The notes beneath the pieces are model-generated. The model worked only from the letters and a program-made list of their open reading frames with translations, ran no database searches and had not been told where the DNA came from. Positions 40,481 to 48,406 of a stretch of 64,000 nt of DNA are shown in pieces. Every line of letters starts with the position of its first letter. Within the stretch, counting starts at the first letter, position 1. This stretch comes from Variovorax sp. OK212 (GTDB lineage Bacteria; Pseudomonadota; Gammaproteobacteria; Burkholderiales; Burkholderiaceae_C), in NCBI RefSeq assembly GCF_900112425.1, contig NZ_FOLP01000011.1, positions 1 to 64,000 of the forward strand. Reading direction: 5' to 3'. A program made the translations under genes and the position numbers.

Positions 40481-42275
40481 TTCTTCGCTGGCGCCCCTCG
40501 GTGCCGCGGCCGCAGCCGCGCCCGCGCGGCGCTGGCGCCTGCCGCCCGCGGGGCCGTGGCTGTTCGGCGCGGCGCTGGTGGCGGTGCCCTTCGTGTCCAG
40601 CGATTTCGTGGCCTACCAGATCGCGCTGTTCCTGATCTACGGCATCGCCACGCAGGGCGTGGCGCTGTGCTGGGGACGGCTCGGCTTCCTGCCGCTGGGG
40701 CATGCGCTGTTCTTCGGGCTGGGCGCGTACCTGGCCGGCGGCACGCTCAAGGCCGCGCAGCAGCAGCCCGGGTGGTTCGCCGCGCTGCCGCTGGCACTGT
40801 TGCTGCCCGCCGCGCTGGCCTACCTCACGGCGCGGCTGGTGTTCGCGCGCAGCCACCGCAGCGGGCCGTTCTTCTCGCTCATCACGCTGGCCATGACCAT
40901 GCTGGGTTTCCTCGCGGCGCAGCAGTGGAGCCCGGTCACGGGCGGCTTCAACGGCATGGCCGACATTCCCGAGCTGCCCGGCACCGAGCGCTACAGCACC
41001 TTCTACTGGGCGGTGGCCGCATGCGCGCTGTGCACCACGCTGCTGCTGGGCGGCGTGCTGCGCCGGCCGCTCGGCCTGCTGTGGAGCGCGCTGGCGCAGA
41101 ACGAGGAACGGCTGCAGCTCTTCGGCTACGCCACCGACCGCATCAAGGCGGTGGCCTTCGCGTGCTCCGCGATGCTCGCGGCGCTGGCCGGCATGCTGTT
41201 CGCGCTGCACCAGGGCATCGTCACGCCGCTGACCATGGGCTTCGTGCTGTCGACCGAGTTCGTCATCTGGGCCGCGGTGGGCGGCAAGGCCAGTCCGCTC
41301 GGTGCCTTGCTGGGCGCGGTGTTCGTCGGCTATGCCTCGTCGGAGCTGCGCGACCACTTCGCCTACTGGGAGGTGCTGGTCGGCGCGATCTTCATTGCGG
41401 TGGTGCGCTTGCTGCCGGAAGGGCTGGCCGGCCTTGCCAACCTGGTGGCCAAGGGCCGGCGTGCCGCGCCGCCGCCAGCTGCACACCCCCGCACGCCGGC
41501 GCCGCCGGTGCGCGTGCCCGACGGCGAAGTGAGCCTGGCGTTCGAGCAGGTGGCCTCGTCGCAGGGTGGCGTTCGCATCCTCGACGGGCTGAGCTTCGAC
41601 CTGCGCGGCGCCGGCCTGCGCTGCGTGATCGGGCCCAACGGTGCCGGCAAGACCTCGGCCTTCAACGTGATGACCGGGCGGCTGCCGCTGCGCGCGGGGC
41701 GCATCCTGCTCGACGGCGCGGACATCTCGGGTGCCACCGCCTGGCGCGTGGCGCGCCAGGGCGTGGGCCGCAAGCTGCAGATTCCTTCGGTGTTCCCGGG
41801 TCTGAGCGTGAGCCAGAACCTCGACGTGGCCCTGTGGGCCGGCCGCCTGCACCCTGCCGCCTCGCTGCGCCGCGAGGCGCTCGGCTGGGACAGCCCGCTG
41901 CGCGGCGAACTGCTCGCGCTCTTTCCCGCGCTGGCGCGCCAGCTGCACGCGCCGGCGGGCAGCCTGTCGCAGGGCGAGCGGCAGGCGCTCGAATTCGTCA
42001 TGACCATGCTGCCGCAGCCGCGCCTGGTGCTGCTCGACGAACCGTGCGCGGGTCTTTCGCCCGGCGAGACGCACCACATGATCGACGCCATCAAGACCGC
42101 CACGCACCGGCTCGGCGCGGCCGCGCTGGTCATCGAGCACGACATCAGCGCCGTGGCGTCCATCGGCGGCGAGGTCTACGTGCTGCACCAGGGCAAGCTG
42201 CTCGCGCGCGGCGCGCTCGCGCAGATCCAGGCCGATCCGGCGGTGCGCGCCGTCTATGCCGGAGCACGCAAGTGA
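40458..42275 (+). CDS. Fused ABC permease and ATP-binding protein (UrtC-UrtD-like)
   Basis: 605 residues in one frame. Residues 30-330 are a UrtC/LivM-type permease (FLPLGHALFFGLGAYLAGGT, ALAQNEERLQLFGYATDRIK). A Pro/Ala-rich linker (about 333-355) joins it to an ATPase of the UrtD/LivG type: Walker A GPNGAGKT at 392-399, signature LSQGE 503-507, Walker B LVLLDEP 523-529, H-loop His561. The usual arrangement is two separate genes, so the ATPase is tethered to the membrane here. All ATPase motifs are intact, and no stop or frameshift lies at the junction. The start overlaps the upstream permease gene by 23 bases and the end overlaps the next ATPase gene. Confidence 0.93.
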   Translation: MDSLDAVDSSLAPLGAAAAAAPARRWRLPPAGPWLFGAALVAVPFVSSDFVAYQIALFLIYGIATQGVALCWGRLGFLPLGHALFFGLGAYLAGGTLKAAQQQPGWFAALPLALLLPAALAYLTARLVFARSHRSGPFFSLITLAMTMLGFLAAQQWSPVTGGFNGMADIPELPGTERYSTFYWAVAACALCTTLLLGGVLRRPLGLLWSALAQNEERLQLFGYATDRIKAVAFACSAMLAALAGMLFALHQGIVTPLTMGFVLSTEFVIWAAVGGKASPLGALLGAVFVGYASSELRDHFAYWEVLVGAIFIAVVRLLPEGLAGLANLVAKGRRAAPPPAAHPRTPAPPVRVPDGEVSLAFEQVASSQGGVRILDGLSFDLRGAGLRCVIGPNGAGKTSAFNVMTGRLPLRAGRILLDGADISGATAWRVARQGVGRKLQIPSVFPGLSVSQNLDVALWAGRLHPAASLRREALGWDSPLRGELLALFPALARQLHAPAGSLSQGERQALEFVMTMLPQPRLVLLDEPCAGLSPGETHHMIDAIKTATHRLGAAALVIEHDISAVASIGGEVYVLHQGKLLARGALAQIQADPAVRAVYAGARK

Positions 42276-42307
42276 ACGCGCAAGTGAACACGCAAGTGGA
42301 CGCGCAA
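42272..42307 (+). repeat. Three 12-base tandem repeats at the UrtE-type start
   Basis: Three imperfect copies of GTGAACGCGCAA start at 42272, 42284 and 42296. Each begins with an in-frame GTG, so each copy could serve as a start codon; they encode VNAQ-VNTQ-VDAQ. Copy number change would alter only the N-terminus. Confidence 0.8.
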
Positions 42308-43015
42308 GCGCGCATGCCAACGAACCCGCAACTCTTGACATTCACCGACGTGGTCTGCGGCTACGGCGACACCATGGTGCTGCGCGGCCTGAGCGGCGGC
42401 GTGGCACCGGGCCGCGTGCTCGGCGTGCTGGGCCGCAACGGCGTCGGCAAGACCACGCTGATGCGCGCGCTGACCGGGTTCCTGCCGCTGCGCAGCGGCC
42501 GCGTGCTGCTCGGCGGCGGCGACCTGGCGCGCGTGCCGCCGCAACAGCGGCTGGCGGCCGGCATGGCCTATGCGCCTCAAGAGGACGTGGTGTTCGGCGA
42601 CCTCAGCGTGGGCGAGAACCTGTGGCTGCACCTGCGCGCGCGCGACAGCACGCGCTATGCGGCCTGCCTCGAGGCGTTCCCGCGGCTGGCCGAGCGCATG
42701 CAGCAGCGCGCCGGCTCGCTCAGCGGCGGCGAGCGCAAGCTGCTGTCGTTCACGCGCACCCTCGGGCTGGGCGCGGCGCTGAGCATCCTCGACGAGCCGA
42801 CCGAGGGCGTGCAGCCCGAGAACATCGAGCGCATGGCCATGCTGGTGCGCGCGCGCAAGGCGGCGGGCGCGGCCTTCGTCATCGTCGAGCAGAACCTCGA
42901 GTTCCTGCTCGCCGTGGCCGACGACCTGCTGGCGGTGGACCACGGCGAATGCTCGCTGTCGGGCGCGGCGGCCGACCTGCCGCGCGAGACGCTGGAGCGC
43001 CACCTGGTGGTTTGA
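42272..43015 (+). CDS. UrtE-type ABC transporter ATP-binding protein
   Basis: 247 residues from the GTG at 42272, chosen because GGAG at 42261-42264 lies seven bases upstream and the GTGA overlaps the stop of the fused gene; an ATG at 42314 has no ribosome site. Walker A GRNGVGKTT, signature LSGGERKLLSFTRTL, Walker B SILDEPTEGVQPENIERM; GRNGVGKTT and DEPTEGVQP are wordings of UrtE, the second ATPase of urea importers. The first 15 residues are encoded by a 12-base tandem repeat and look dispensable. It completes the amide-type transporter; a LysR gene follows 59 bases later. Confidence 0.91.
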   Translation: MNAQVNTQVDAQARMPTNPQLLTFTDVVCGYGDTMVLRGLSGGVAPGRVLGVLGRNGVGKTTLMRALTGFLPLRSGRVLLGGGDLARVPPQQRLAAGMAYAPQEDVVFGDLSVGENLWLHLRARDSTRYAACLEAFPRLAERMQQRAGSLSGGERKLLSFTRTLGLGAALSILDEPTEGVQPENIERMAMLVRARKAAGAAFVIVEQNLEFLLAVADDLLAVDHGECSLSGAAADLPRETLERHLVV

Positions 43016-43074
43016 CCCGAGGCCGCGGCGTGCGCCCCTGTGGCACATTCCAGCCTCGCCCCACGGCAAGACCC

Positions 43075-43971
43075 ATGAGCCACCTCGACCTGAATCTCGT
43101 TCGCGTGTTCGTCGCGATCTACGAAACGCGCAGCGTGACCCATGCGGCCGAGCGGCTCGACGTCACGCAATCGACCGTGAGCTACGGGCTGGCCAAGCTG
43201 CGCAAGGTCTACGTCGACCGCCTGTTCTCGCGCGGCAGCGACGGCCTGGTGCCCACCGGCATGGCCGAGCAGCTGTTCCAGCGTTTTCGCGAGGCGCTCA
43301 CCACCGTCGAGGGCACGCTCGAGCAGAACACCGCCTTCGACCCGCAGCGCTCCACGCGGCGCTTCCGCCTGGCGATGTCGGACATCGGCGTGCTGTATTT
43401 CGTGCCGCCGCTGCTGCGCCGCTTCCAGGAGGCGGCGCCGCGCATCGAGATCGACATCGTGCAGATCTCCGACACGCTGGGCGAAGACCTGTCGACGGGG
43501 CGGCTGGACATGGCCATCGGCAACATTCCCTCGCTGGGCTCGCCGGTGCACAGCGCGCTGCTGTTTCGCGAGCACTACGTGTGCCTGATGTCGGCCAACC
43601 ACCCGACCATCGGCGACAGCATGAGCCTGGAGGCGTTCTCGGCGGCGCGCCACGTGATGGTGTCGTCGCCGCGCTCGGGCCATTTCCTCATCGAGGACGC
43701 GCTGGCCGAGCGGGGCATCAACCGCAACATCGTCGCGCGCGTGCCCCAGTTCACCGTGCTGCCGCAGCTGCTGTCGCAAAGCGACCTGCTGGTGCTGCTG
43801 CCTTCGCGCGTGGCCAGCCTCTACGTGCACCAGGGCGGGCTGAAGGCGCTGGCGCTGCCCGTGCCGCTGCCCGACTTCCAGGTGCAGGCGCACTGGCACG
43901 CGCGGCACGAGTACAGCGCGGCGCACCGCTGGCTGGTCGAGGAGATCGTGCCCACGCTCGGCAAGCTCTGA
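43075..43971 (+). CDS. LysR-family transcriptional regulator
   Basis: 298 residues. The N-terminal helix-turn-helix (LVRVFVAIYETRSVTHAAER, then LDVTQSTVSYGLAKLRKVYV) is of the NodD/NahR/LinR-like subgroup that often controls aromatic catabolism, followed by FRLAMSDIGVLYFVPPLLRR in the effector domain. It is the last gene of the rightward amidase/transporter run and convergent with mdlA 46 bases away, so it is placed between the two gene sets and could regulate either, including the divergent promoter at 54.6-54.8 kb (inference). Confidence 0.93.
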   Translation: MSHLDLNLVRVFVAIYETRSVTHAAERLDVTQSTVSYGLAKLRKVYVDRLFSRGSDGLVPTGMAEQLFQRFREALTTVEGTLEQNTAFDPQRSTRRFRLAMSDIGVLYFVPPLLRRFQEAAPRIEIDIVQISDTLGEDLSTGRLDMAIGNIPSLGSPVHSALLFREHYVCLMSANHPTIGDSMSLEAFSAARHVMVSSPRSGHFLIEDALAERGINRNIVARVPQFTVLPQLLSQSDLLVLLPSRVASLYVHQGGLKALALPVPLPDFQVQAHWHARHEYSAAHRWLVEEIVPTLGKL

Positions 43972-44017
43972 AAGTCGGATGGGCTGAAGCGCCGGCGTCG
44001 GCAGGCCGGGAGCGCAG

Positions 44018-45112
44018 CTACACCAGGTAGCGCCGCACCGCGTCCTCGTTCCACGCGATGCCCGTGCCCGGCTCGGCCGGCGCCGTGGCCATGCCGTTCT
44101 CGAAGGCCAGCGGTTGCGCCAGCACCGGCGCCGCCAGGTCCATGCGCTCGAGCAGGTGGCGCGTCGGCGTCACGGCCAACAGGTGCACGCTGACCTCCTG
44201 GAAGATGTGGCTCGACATCGGCACGCCGTGCGCCTGCGCCAGCGCCGCGGCGCGCAGCCAGCCAGTGACGCCGCCGATCTTCATCGCGTCGGGCATCGCC
44301 AGGTCGCAGGCGCCGGCCTGCAGCGCCTTGGCCATCTCGTCGGGCCCGCACCAGTTCTCGCCCATCTGCACCGGCAGGCGCACGCGCTCGCGAATGCGCG
44401 CGTGGCCCGCGTAGTCTTCCTGCAGCGTGGGCTCCTCCACCCAGCCGATGCCTTCGCCTTCGAGCGCATGGATGCGGCGCACCGCCTCGGGCACCGTCAG
44501 GCCCTGGTTGTAGTCGACCAGCAGCTGCGTGCCGTCGCCGATCACGCGGCGCAGCGCGCGCACCACCTCGAGGTCTTCGCCCAGCGTGGCGTAGCCGACC
44601 TTGGTCTTGATGGCGCCGAAGCCCTGTTCCATGGACAGCGCGGCGCGCCGCACGCCGAGCGCAACGCCGTCCATGCTGTGGCTGTCGTAGGCCGCCACGG
44701 GGCGGCGCGTGCCACCCAGGAGCTCGACCAGCGGCACGCCGCGCACCTTGGCCAGCGCGTCCCAGGCGGCCATGTCCAGCCCCGCGCTGGCCATCTGCGC
44801 GATGCCGGTGCGCCCCAGCAGCCGCAGCCGCTGCGCCAGTGTCTGGTCGAGGTCGAAGGGTGCCAGCGGCTGGCCCGCGAGGGCGCCGCCCAGCGTCAGC
44901 AGCATGCGCCGCGTGGCGCGCAACGCCAGCGGCGTGTAGGTGAAGACGTAGGCCCGGCCCACGGTGCCGTCGCTGGCGTACAGGTCGACCAGCACCAGCG
45001 GCGCCGTGGCCACCACGCCCACGCTGGTGCGCACGGGGTGCTCGAGCGGCACGTTGACGCAGCGCGCCTGCACGTCGGCCACCAGCAGGCCGGTATCGGG
45101 AAGGGTGTTCAT
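44018..45112 (-). CDS. mdlA: Mandelate racemase (enolase superfamily)
   Basis: 364 residues. Residue for residue, with an offset of five, all catalytic residues of Pseudomonas putida mandelate racemase are present: Ser144, Lys169 and Lys171 (IKTKVGY), Asp200 and Asn202 (LLVDYNQG), Glu226 (WVEEPTL), Glu252 (MGENW), Asp275 (MPDAMKIGGVTGW), His302 (SSHIFQE) and Glu322. The AYDSHSMDG segment is also typical of the true racemase. It interconverts (R)- and (S)-mandelate by 1,1-proton transfer with Mg2+. It is the last gene of the leftward operon carrying mdlB and the transporter; the livF-type gene ends 13 bases upstream. Confidence 0.93.
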   Translation of the reverse strand: MNTLPDTGLLVADVQARCVNVPLEHPVRTSVGVVATAPLVLVDLYASDGTVGRAYVFTYTPLALRATRRMLLTLGGALAGQPLAPFDLDQTLAQRLRLLGRTGIAQMASAGLDMAAWDALAKVRGVPLVELLGGTRRPVAAYDSHSMDGVALGVRRAALSMEQGFGAIKTKVGYATLGEDLEVVRALRRVIGDGTQLLVDYNQGLTVPEAVRRIHALEGEGIGWVEEPTLQEDYAGHARIRERVRLPVQMGENWCGPDEMAKALQAGACDLAMPDAMKIGGVTGWLRAAALAQAHGVPMSSHIFQEVSVHLLAVTPTRHLLERMDLAAPVLAQPLAFENGMATAPAEPGTGIAWNEDAVRRYLV

Positions 45113-45125
45113 GGGTGTGGTTCCT

Positions 45126-45836
45126 TCACAGGCCGAGGTAGGCCGCCTTCACGCGCTCGTCGCCGAGCAGTTGCGCGGCCGGCCCGCCGAGCGCGATGGT
45201 GCCGGTCTCCAGCACGTAGCCCCGGTCGGCCACCGACAGCGCCGCGTGCGCATTCTGTTCCACCAGCAGGATGGGGATGCCGCGCGCCTTGAGCCGCGCG
45301 ATGACGTTGAAGATCTCCTTCACCAGCAGCGGCGCCAGGCCCATCGAGGGCTCGTCGAGCAGCAGCACCTTGGGCTCGCTCATCAGCGCGCGCGCAATGG
45401 CCAGCATCTGCTGCTGGCCGCCCGAGAGGGTTCCGGCGGCGAGCAGGCGCTTCTCCTCGAGCACCGGGAACAGCGCGTACATCTCGGCCAGCCGCTCCTG
45501 GCGGCGCGCGGGGCGGGTGTAGCTGCCCAGCAGCAGGTTGTCCTGCACCGAAAGCGGGCCGAACACCTGCCGGCCCTCGAGCACCTGTGACAGCCCGGCG
45601 CGCACGCGCGCGTCGGCGCTGTCGCGCGCGATCTCGCGGCCGAACAGCGTCACGCTGCCGGCGCCGGCGCGAATGAGCCCCGACACCGCGCGCAGCAGCG
45701 TGGTCTTGCCCGCGCCGTTCGCGCCCACCAGCGCCACCAGCTCGCCCTGGCCGACGCGCAGGTCGATGCCGTGCAGCGCCTCGATGCGGCCATAGCCCGC
45801 GAACAGGCCCTTCACCTCGAGCGCGGCGCTGCTCAT
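45126..45836 (-). CDS. LivF-type ABC transporter ATP-binding protein
   Basis: 236 residues. Walker A GANGAGKTT near residues 39-47, signature LSGGQQQMLAIARALM, Walker B VLLLDEPSMGLAP, and ILLVEQNAHAAL for the H-loop region (Gln-Asn form typical of LivF). It begins inside the stop of the livG-type gene (overlap 45833-45836). It belongs to the importer encoded between the 2-oxo-acid oxidoreductase and mdlA, which therefore probably imports mandelate or related aromatic hydroxy acids. Confidence 0.93.
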   Translation of the reverse strand: MSSAALEVKGLFAGYGRIEALHGIDLRVGQGELVALVGANGAGKTTLLRAVSGLIRAGAGSVTLFGREIARDSADARVRAGLSQVLEGRQVFGPLSVQDNLLLGSYTRPARRQERLAEMYALFPVLEEKRLLAAGTLSGGQQQMLAIARALMSEPKVLLLDEPSMGLAPLLVKEIFNVIARLKARGIPILLVEQNAHAALSVADRGYVLETGTIALGGPAAQLLGDERVKAAYLGL

Positions 45837-46591
45837 GCGGCCTCCGCTTCGGTGCCGAGGTAGGCCGCGATCACCTGCGGGTTGGCACGCACCTCGGCGG
45901 CCGTGCCTTCGGCGAGCTTGCGCCCGTAGTCGAGCACCAGCAGGTGGTCGGAGATGTTCATCACCAGCTTCATGTCGTGTTCCACCAGCAGCACCGTCAC
46001 GCCCGAGGCGGCGATGCCGCGGATCAGTTCGGTGATCTCCTGCGTCTCGGTGTCGTTCAGGCCGGCGGCCGGCTCGTCGAGCAGCAAGATTCGGGGCTTG
46101 CTCGCCAGCGCGCGTGCGATCTCCAGGCGCTTGAGCAGCCCGAACGACAGCTGCGTGGCGTGCGCATGGGCATGCCGCCCCACGCCCACGCAGTCGATGA
46201 GCCGCAGCGCCTCCTCGCGCAGTGCGGCGTCGGCGCGGCGCGTGGCGCCGGTCATGCCGCCCAGCAGCGAGCTGCGCGTGTGCAGGTGCGCGCCCAGCAT
46301 CACGTTCTCGCAGGCGGTCATGTTCATGCACACCTGCAGGTTCTGGAAGGTGCGGCTCATGCCGCGGCGCGCCAACTGCTCGGGCGCCATGCCGGCCACG
46401 TTCTCGCCGTCGAGCAGGATCTCGCCGCGCGTGGGCTCGTAGACGCCGCTGATCAGGTTGAACAGCGTGGTCTTGCCCGCGCCGTTGGGCCCGATCACCG
46501 AATGCACCGAGCCGCCGCGCACACTGAAGCTCACGTCCTGCATGGCGTGCACGCCGCCGAAGGACTTGCCGAGGTTCTTCACTTCGAGCAT
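45833..46591 (-). CDS. LivG-type ABC transporter ATP-binding protein
   Basis: 252 residues. Walker A GPNGAGKTT near residues 34-42, signature LSFGLLKRLEIARALA, Walker B ILLLDEPAAGLNDTET, H-loop LLVEHDMKLV. RTFQNLQVCMNMTACENVML is the Q-loop region usual in LivG. The ATG at 46591 comes one base after the stop of the permease gene. First ATPase of the mandelate-cluster importer. Confidence 0.94.
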   Translation of the reverse strand: MLEVKNLGKSFGGVHAMQDVSFSVRGGSVHSVIGPNGAGKTTLFNLISGVYEPTRGEILLDGENVAGMAPEQLARRGMSRTFQNLQVCMNMTACENVMLGAHLHTRSSLLGGMTGATRRADAALREEALRLIDCVGVGRHAHAHATQLSFGLLKRLEIARALASKPRILLLDEPAAGLNDTETQEITELIRGIAASGVTVLLVEHDMKLVMNISDHLLVLDYGRKLAEGTAAEVRANPQVIAAYLGTEAEAA

Positions 46592-46592
46592 C

Positions 46593-47537
46593 TCAACCTT
46601 TCCTGCGCAGCCGGAGCGCGAGCGTGGGCACCAGCCCCTTGGGCAGGAACATCATGGTGAGCATCAGCACGAGGCCGAAGAACACCATCTCGTAGCCGTG
46701 CAGGCCGCCCAGCAGCTGCGGCAGCGCCGTCAGCAGCGCGGCGCCCAGCACCGCGCCGAAGGTGGAGGCCATGCCGCCGAGCACCACCATGGTGGCCAGC
46801 TCCACCGAATGCGTGAAGGCCGCGAGCGACGGGCTGATGAAGCCCAGGTAGTGCGCCGTGAGGCTGCCCGACACGGCGGCGAACACGGCCGAGACCACGA
46901 ACGCGCGCACCTTGAAGCGCGCCACGTCCACCCCCATCACGCGGGCCGCCACCTCGGAACCGTTGAGCCCGCGCAGCGCGCGCCCCGCGGGCGACTGGTG
47001 GAGGTTGAGCGACAGCAGCACCGACAGCCACAGCAGCACCGCGGCCAGCGCGTACCAGTGCAGCACCTTCGCGAAGGTGAAGCCAGCCACCGCCAGCGGC
47101 GGCACGGCCATGCCGTCGGGCCCGCCGGTCCAGTCGACCTCGTTGATCAGCACGATGTTGACGATCACGCCCAGCCCCAGCGTGGCCATGGTCAGCGAAT
47201 GGCCCTTGAGCCGCAGGATGGGCTTGGCGATGAGCCAGGCCACCGCCGCCGCGCCCACGGCCGCGCCGCAGATCGCCAGCAGCGGCGGCCAGCCGAAGCG
47301 CACCGTGACAATGCCGCTGCCGTACGCGCCGATGGCCACGAAGGCCGCGTGGCCGATGCTGATCTGCCCGGCGAACCCCATCAGCAGGTTCAGCCCGATG
47401 GCCGCAATGGCCGCCAGCGCGATGCGCACCGCGACGTCGGCCACGTAGTTGTTGGGCATGGCCATCGGCAGCAGCGCGAGCACCAGCGCCAGTACCAGCA
47501 GGGAAGGGCGCAGCAGCGCATGCGAGCTCGCCTTCAT
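46593..47537 (-). CDS. LivM-type ABC transporter permease
   Basis: 314 residues with eight to ten membrane segments. LivM blocks: GFAGQISIGHAAFVAIGAYG (residues about 55-74), MATLGLGVIVNIVLINEVDW, TGGPDGMAVPPL, the contact loop GRALRGLNGSEVAARVMGVD, and GMASTFGAVLGAALL. It overlaps the livH-type gene by ATGA (47534-47537). Second permease of the mandelate-cluster importer. Confidence 0.93.
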   Translation of the reverse strand: MKASSHALLRPSLLVLALVLALLPMAMPNNYVADVAVRIALAAIAAIGLNLLMGFAGQISIGHAAFVAIGAYGSGIVTVRFGWPPLLAICGAAVGAAAVAWLIAKPILRLKGHSLTMATLGLGVIVNIVLINEVDWTGGPDGMAVPPLAVAGFTFAKVLHWYALAAVLLWLSVLLSLNLHQSPAGRALRGLNGSEVAARVMGVDVARFKVRAFVVSAVFAAVSGSLTAHYLGFISPSLAAFTHSVELATMVVLGGMASTFGAVLGAALLTALPQLLGGLHGYEMVFFGLVLMLTMMFLPKGLVPTLALRLRRKG

Positions 47538-48406
47538 ACGCGCTCCGCCGCCTTGCTGCCGAACAGGCCGTGCGGCATGACCAGCAGGATGAACACGATC
47601 AGCACGAACGGCACCGCGTCCTTGTAGGCCGACGACACGTAGCCCGCCATCAGCGCCTCCAGCAGCCCGACGATGAGCCCGCCCACCACCGCGCCGCCCG
47701 CGCTGCCGAGCCCGCCCAGCGTGGCCGCGACGAAGCCCTTCATGCCCAGCATCAGCCCGATGTCGTACACCGTGGTCGTGATGGGCGCGGCCACCACGCC
47801 GGCCACCGCGCCCAGCAGCGCCGACAGCCCGAACGACAGCTGCAGCACGCGCGAGGTGGGAATGCCCACCGCGCGCGCCGCCAGCGCATTGGCCGCCACC
47901 GCCAGCATCGCCTTGCCGACCATCGTGAAGCGGAAGAACGCGAAGCACAGCGCGACCAGCACCGCCGCCGTGCCCAGCACCCACAGGCTCTGCGGCAGCA
48001 CGTAGGCGCCGAGGATCGACAGCGACGCGTCGCCGCTGAAGGCGGGCAGGGTCTGCTGGTTCTTGCCGAGCACGATCTGCACCACGCCCTGGATGAAGAT
48101 CGACGCGCCGATGGTGATGATGATCAGCGACACCACGCTGGCTTCGCCCGCGGGCTTGATGGCCAGCCGGTACAGCAGCAGCCCGGCCGCCACCGTGGCC
48201 AGCACGCCGCCCGCCACCGCGATGCCGTACGGCATGTTGGCGCCGAGCAGGGCGGCGGTGATCATCGCGCCCAGCATCAGGAAGTCGCCCTGCGCGAAGT
48301 TGATGACGCCGCTGGCGTTGTAGATCAGCGAGAAGCCCAGCGCGGCCAGCGCGTAGATCGCGCCGGTGGTGAGCCCCGAGAAGACGAATTGCATGAAGTC
48401 AGCCAC
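47534..48406 (-). CDS. LivH-type ABC transporter permease
   Basis: 290 residues from a GTG at 48406, chosen because GGAG lies six bases upstream and the start overlaps the mdlB stop by eight bases; an ATG four codons later (48394) has no ribosome site. Blocks: NASGVINFAQGDFLMLGAMI, the contact loop TMVGKAMLAVAANALAARAV, and AATLGGLGSAGGAVVGG. About eight membrane segments. Being translationally coupled to mdlB, this importer is tied to mandelate breakdown more tightly than by mere proximity. Confidence 0.93.
   Translation of the reverse strand: MADFMQFVFSGLTTGAIYALAALGFSLIYNASGVINFAQGDFLMLGAMITAALLGANMPYGIAVAGGVLATVAAGLLLYRLAIKPAGEASVVSLIIITIGASIFIQGVVQIVLGKNQQTLPAFSGDASLSILGAYVLPQSLWVLGTAAVLVALCFAFFRFTMVGKAMLAVAANALAARAVGIPTSRVLQLSFGLSALLGAVAGVVAAPITTTVYDIGLMLGMKGFVAATLGGLGSAGGAVVGGLIVGLLEALMAGYVSSAYKDAVPFVLIVFILLVMPHGLFGSKAAERV

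Noticed and set aside
40356..42341. A 661-codon open frame on the minus strand opposite the permease-ATPase fusion
   Set aside because: Antisense to a gene with intact permease and ATPase motifs; composition dominated by Arg, His, Gln and Gly without any domain.
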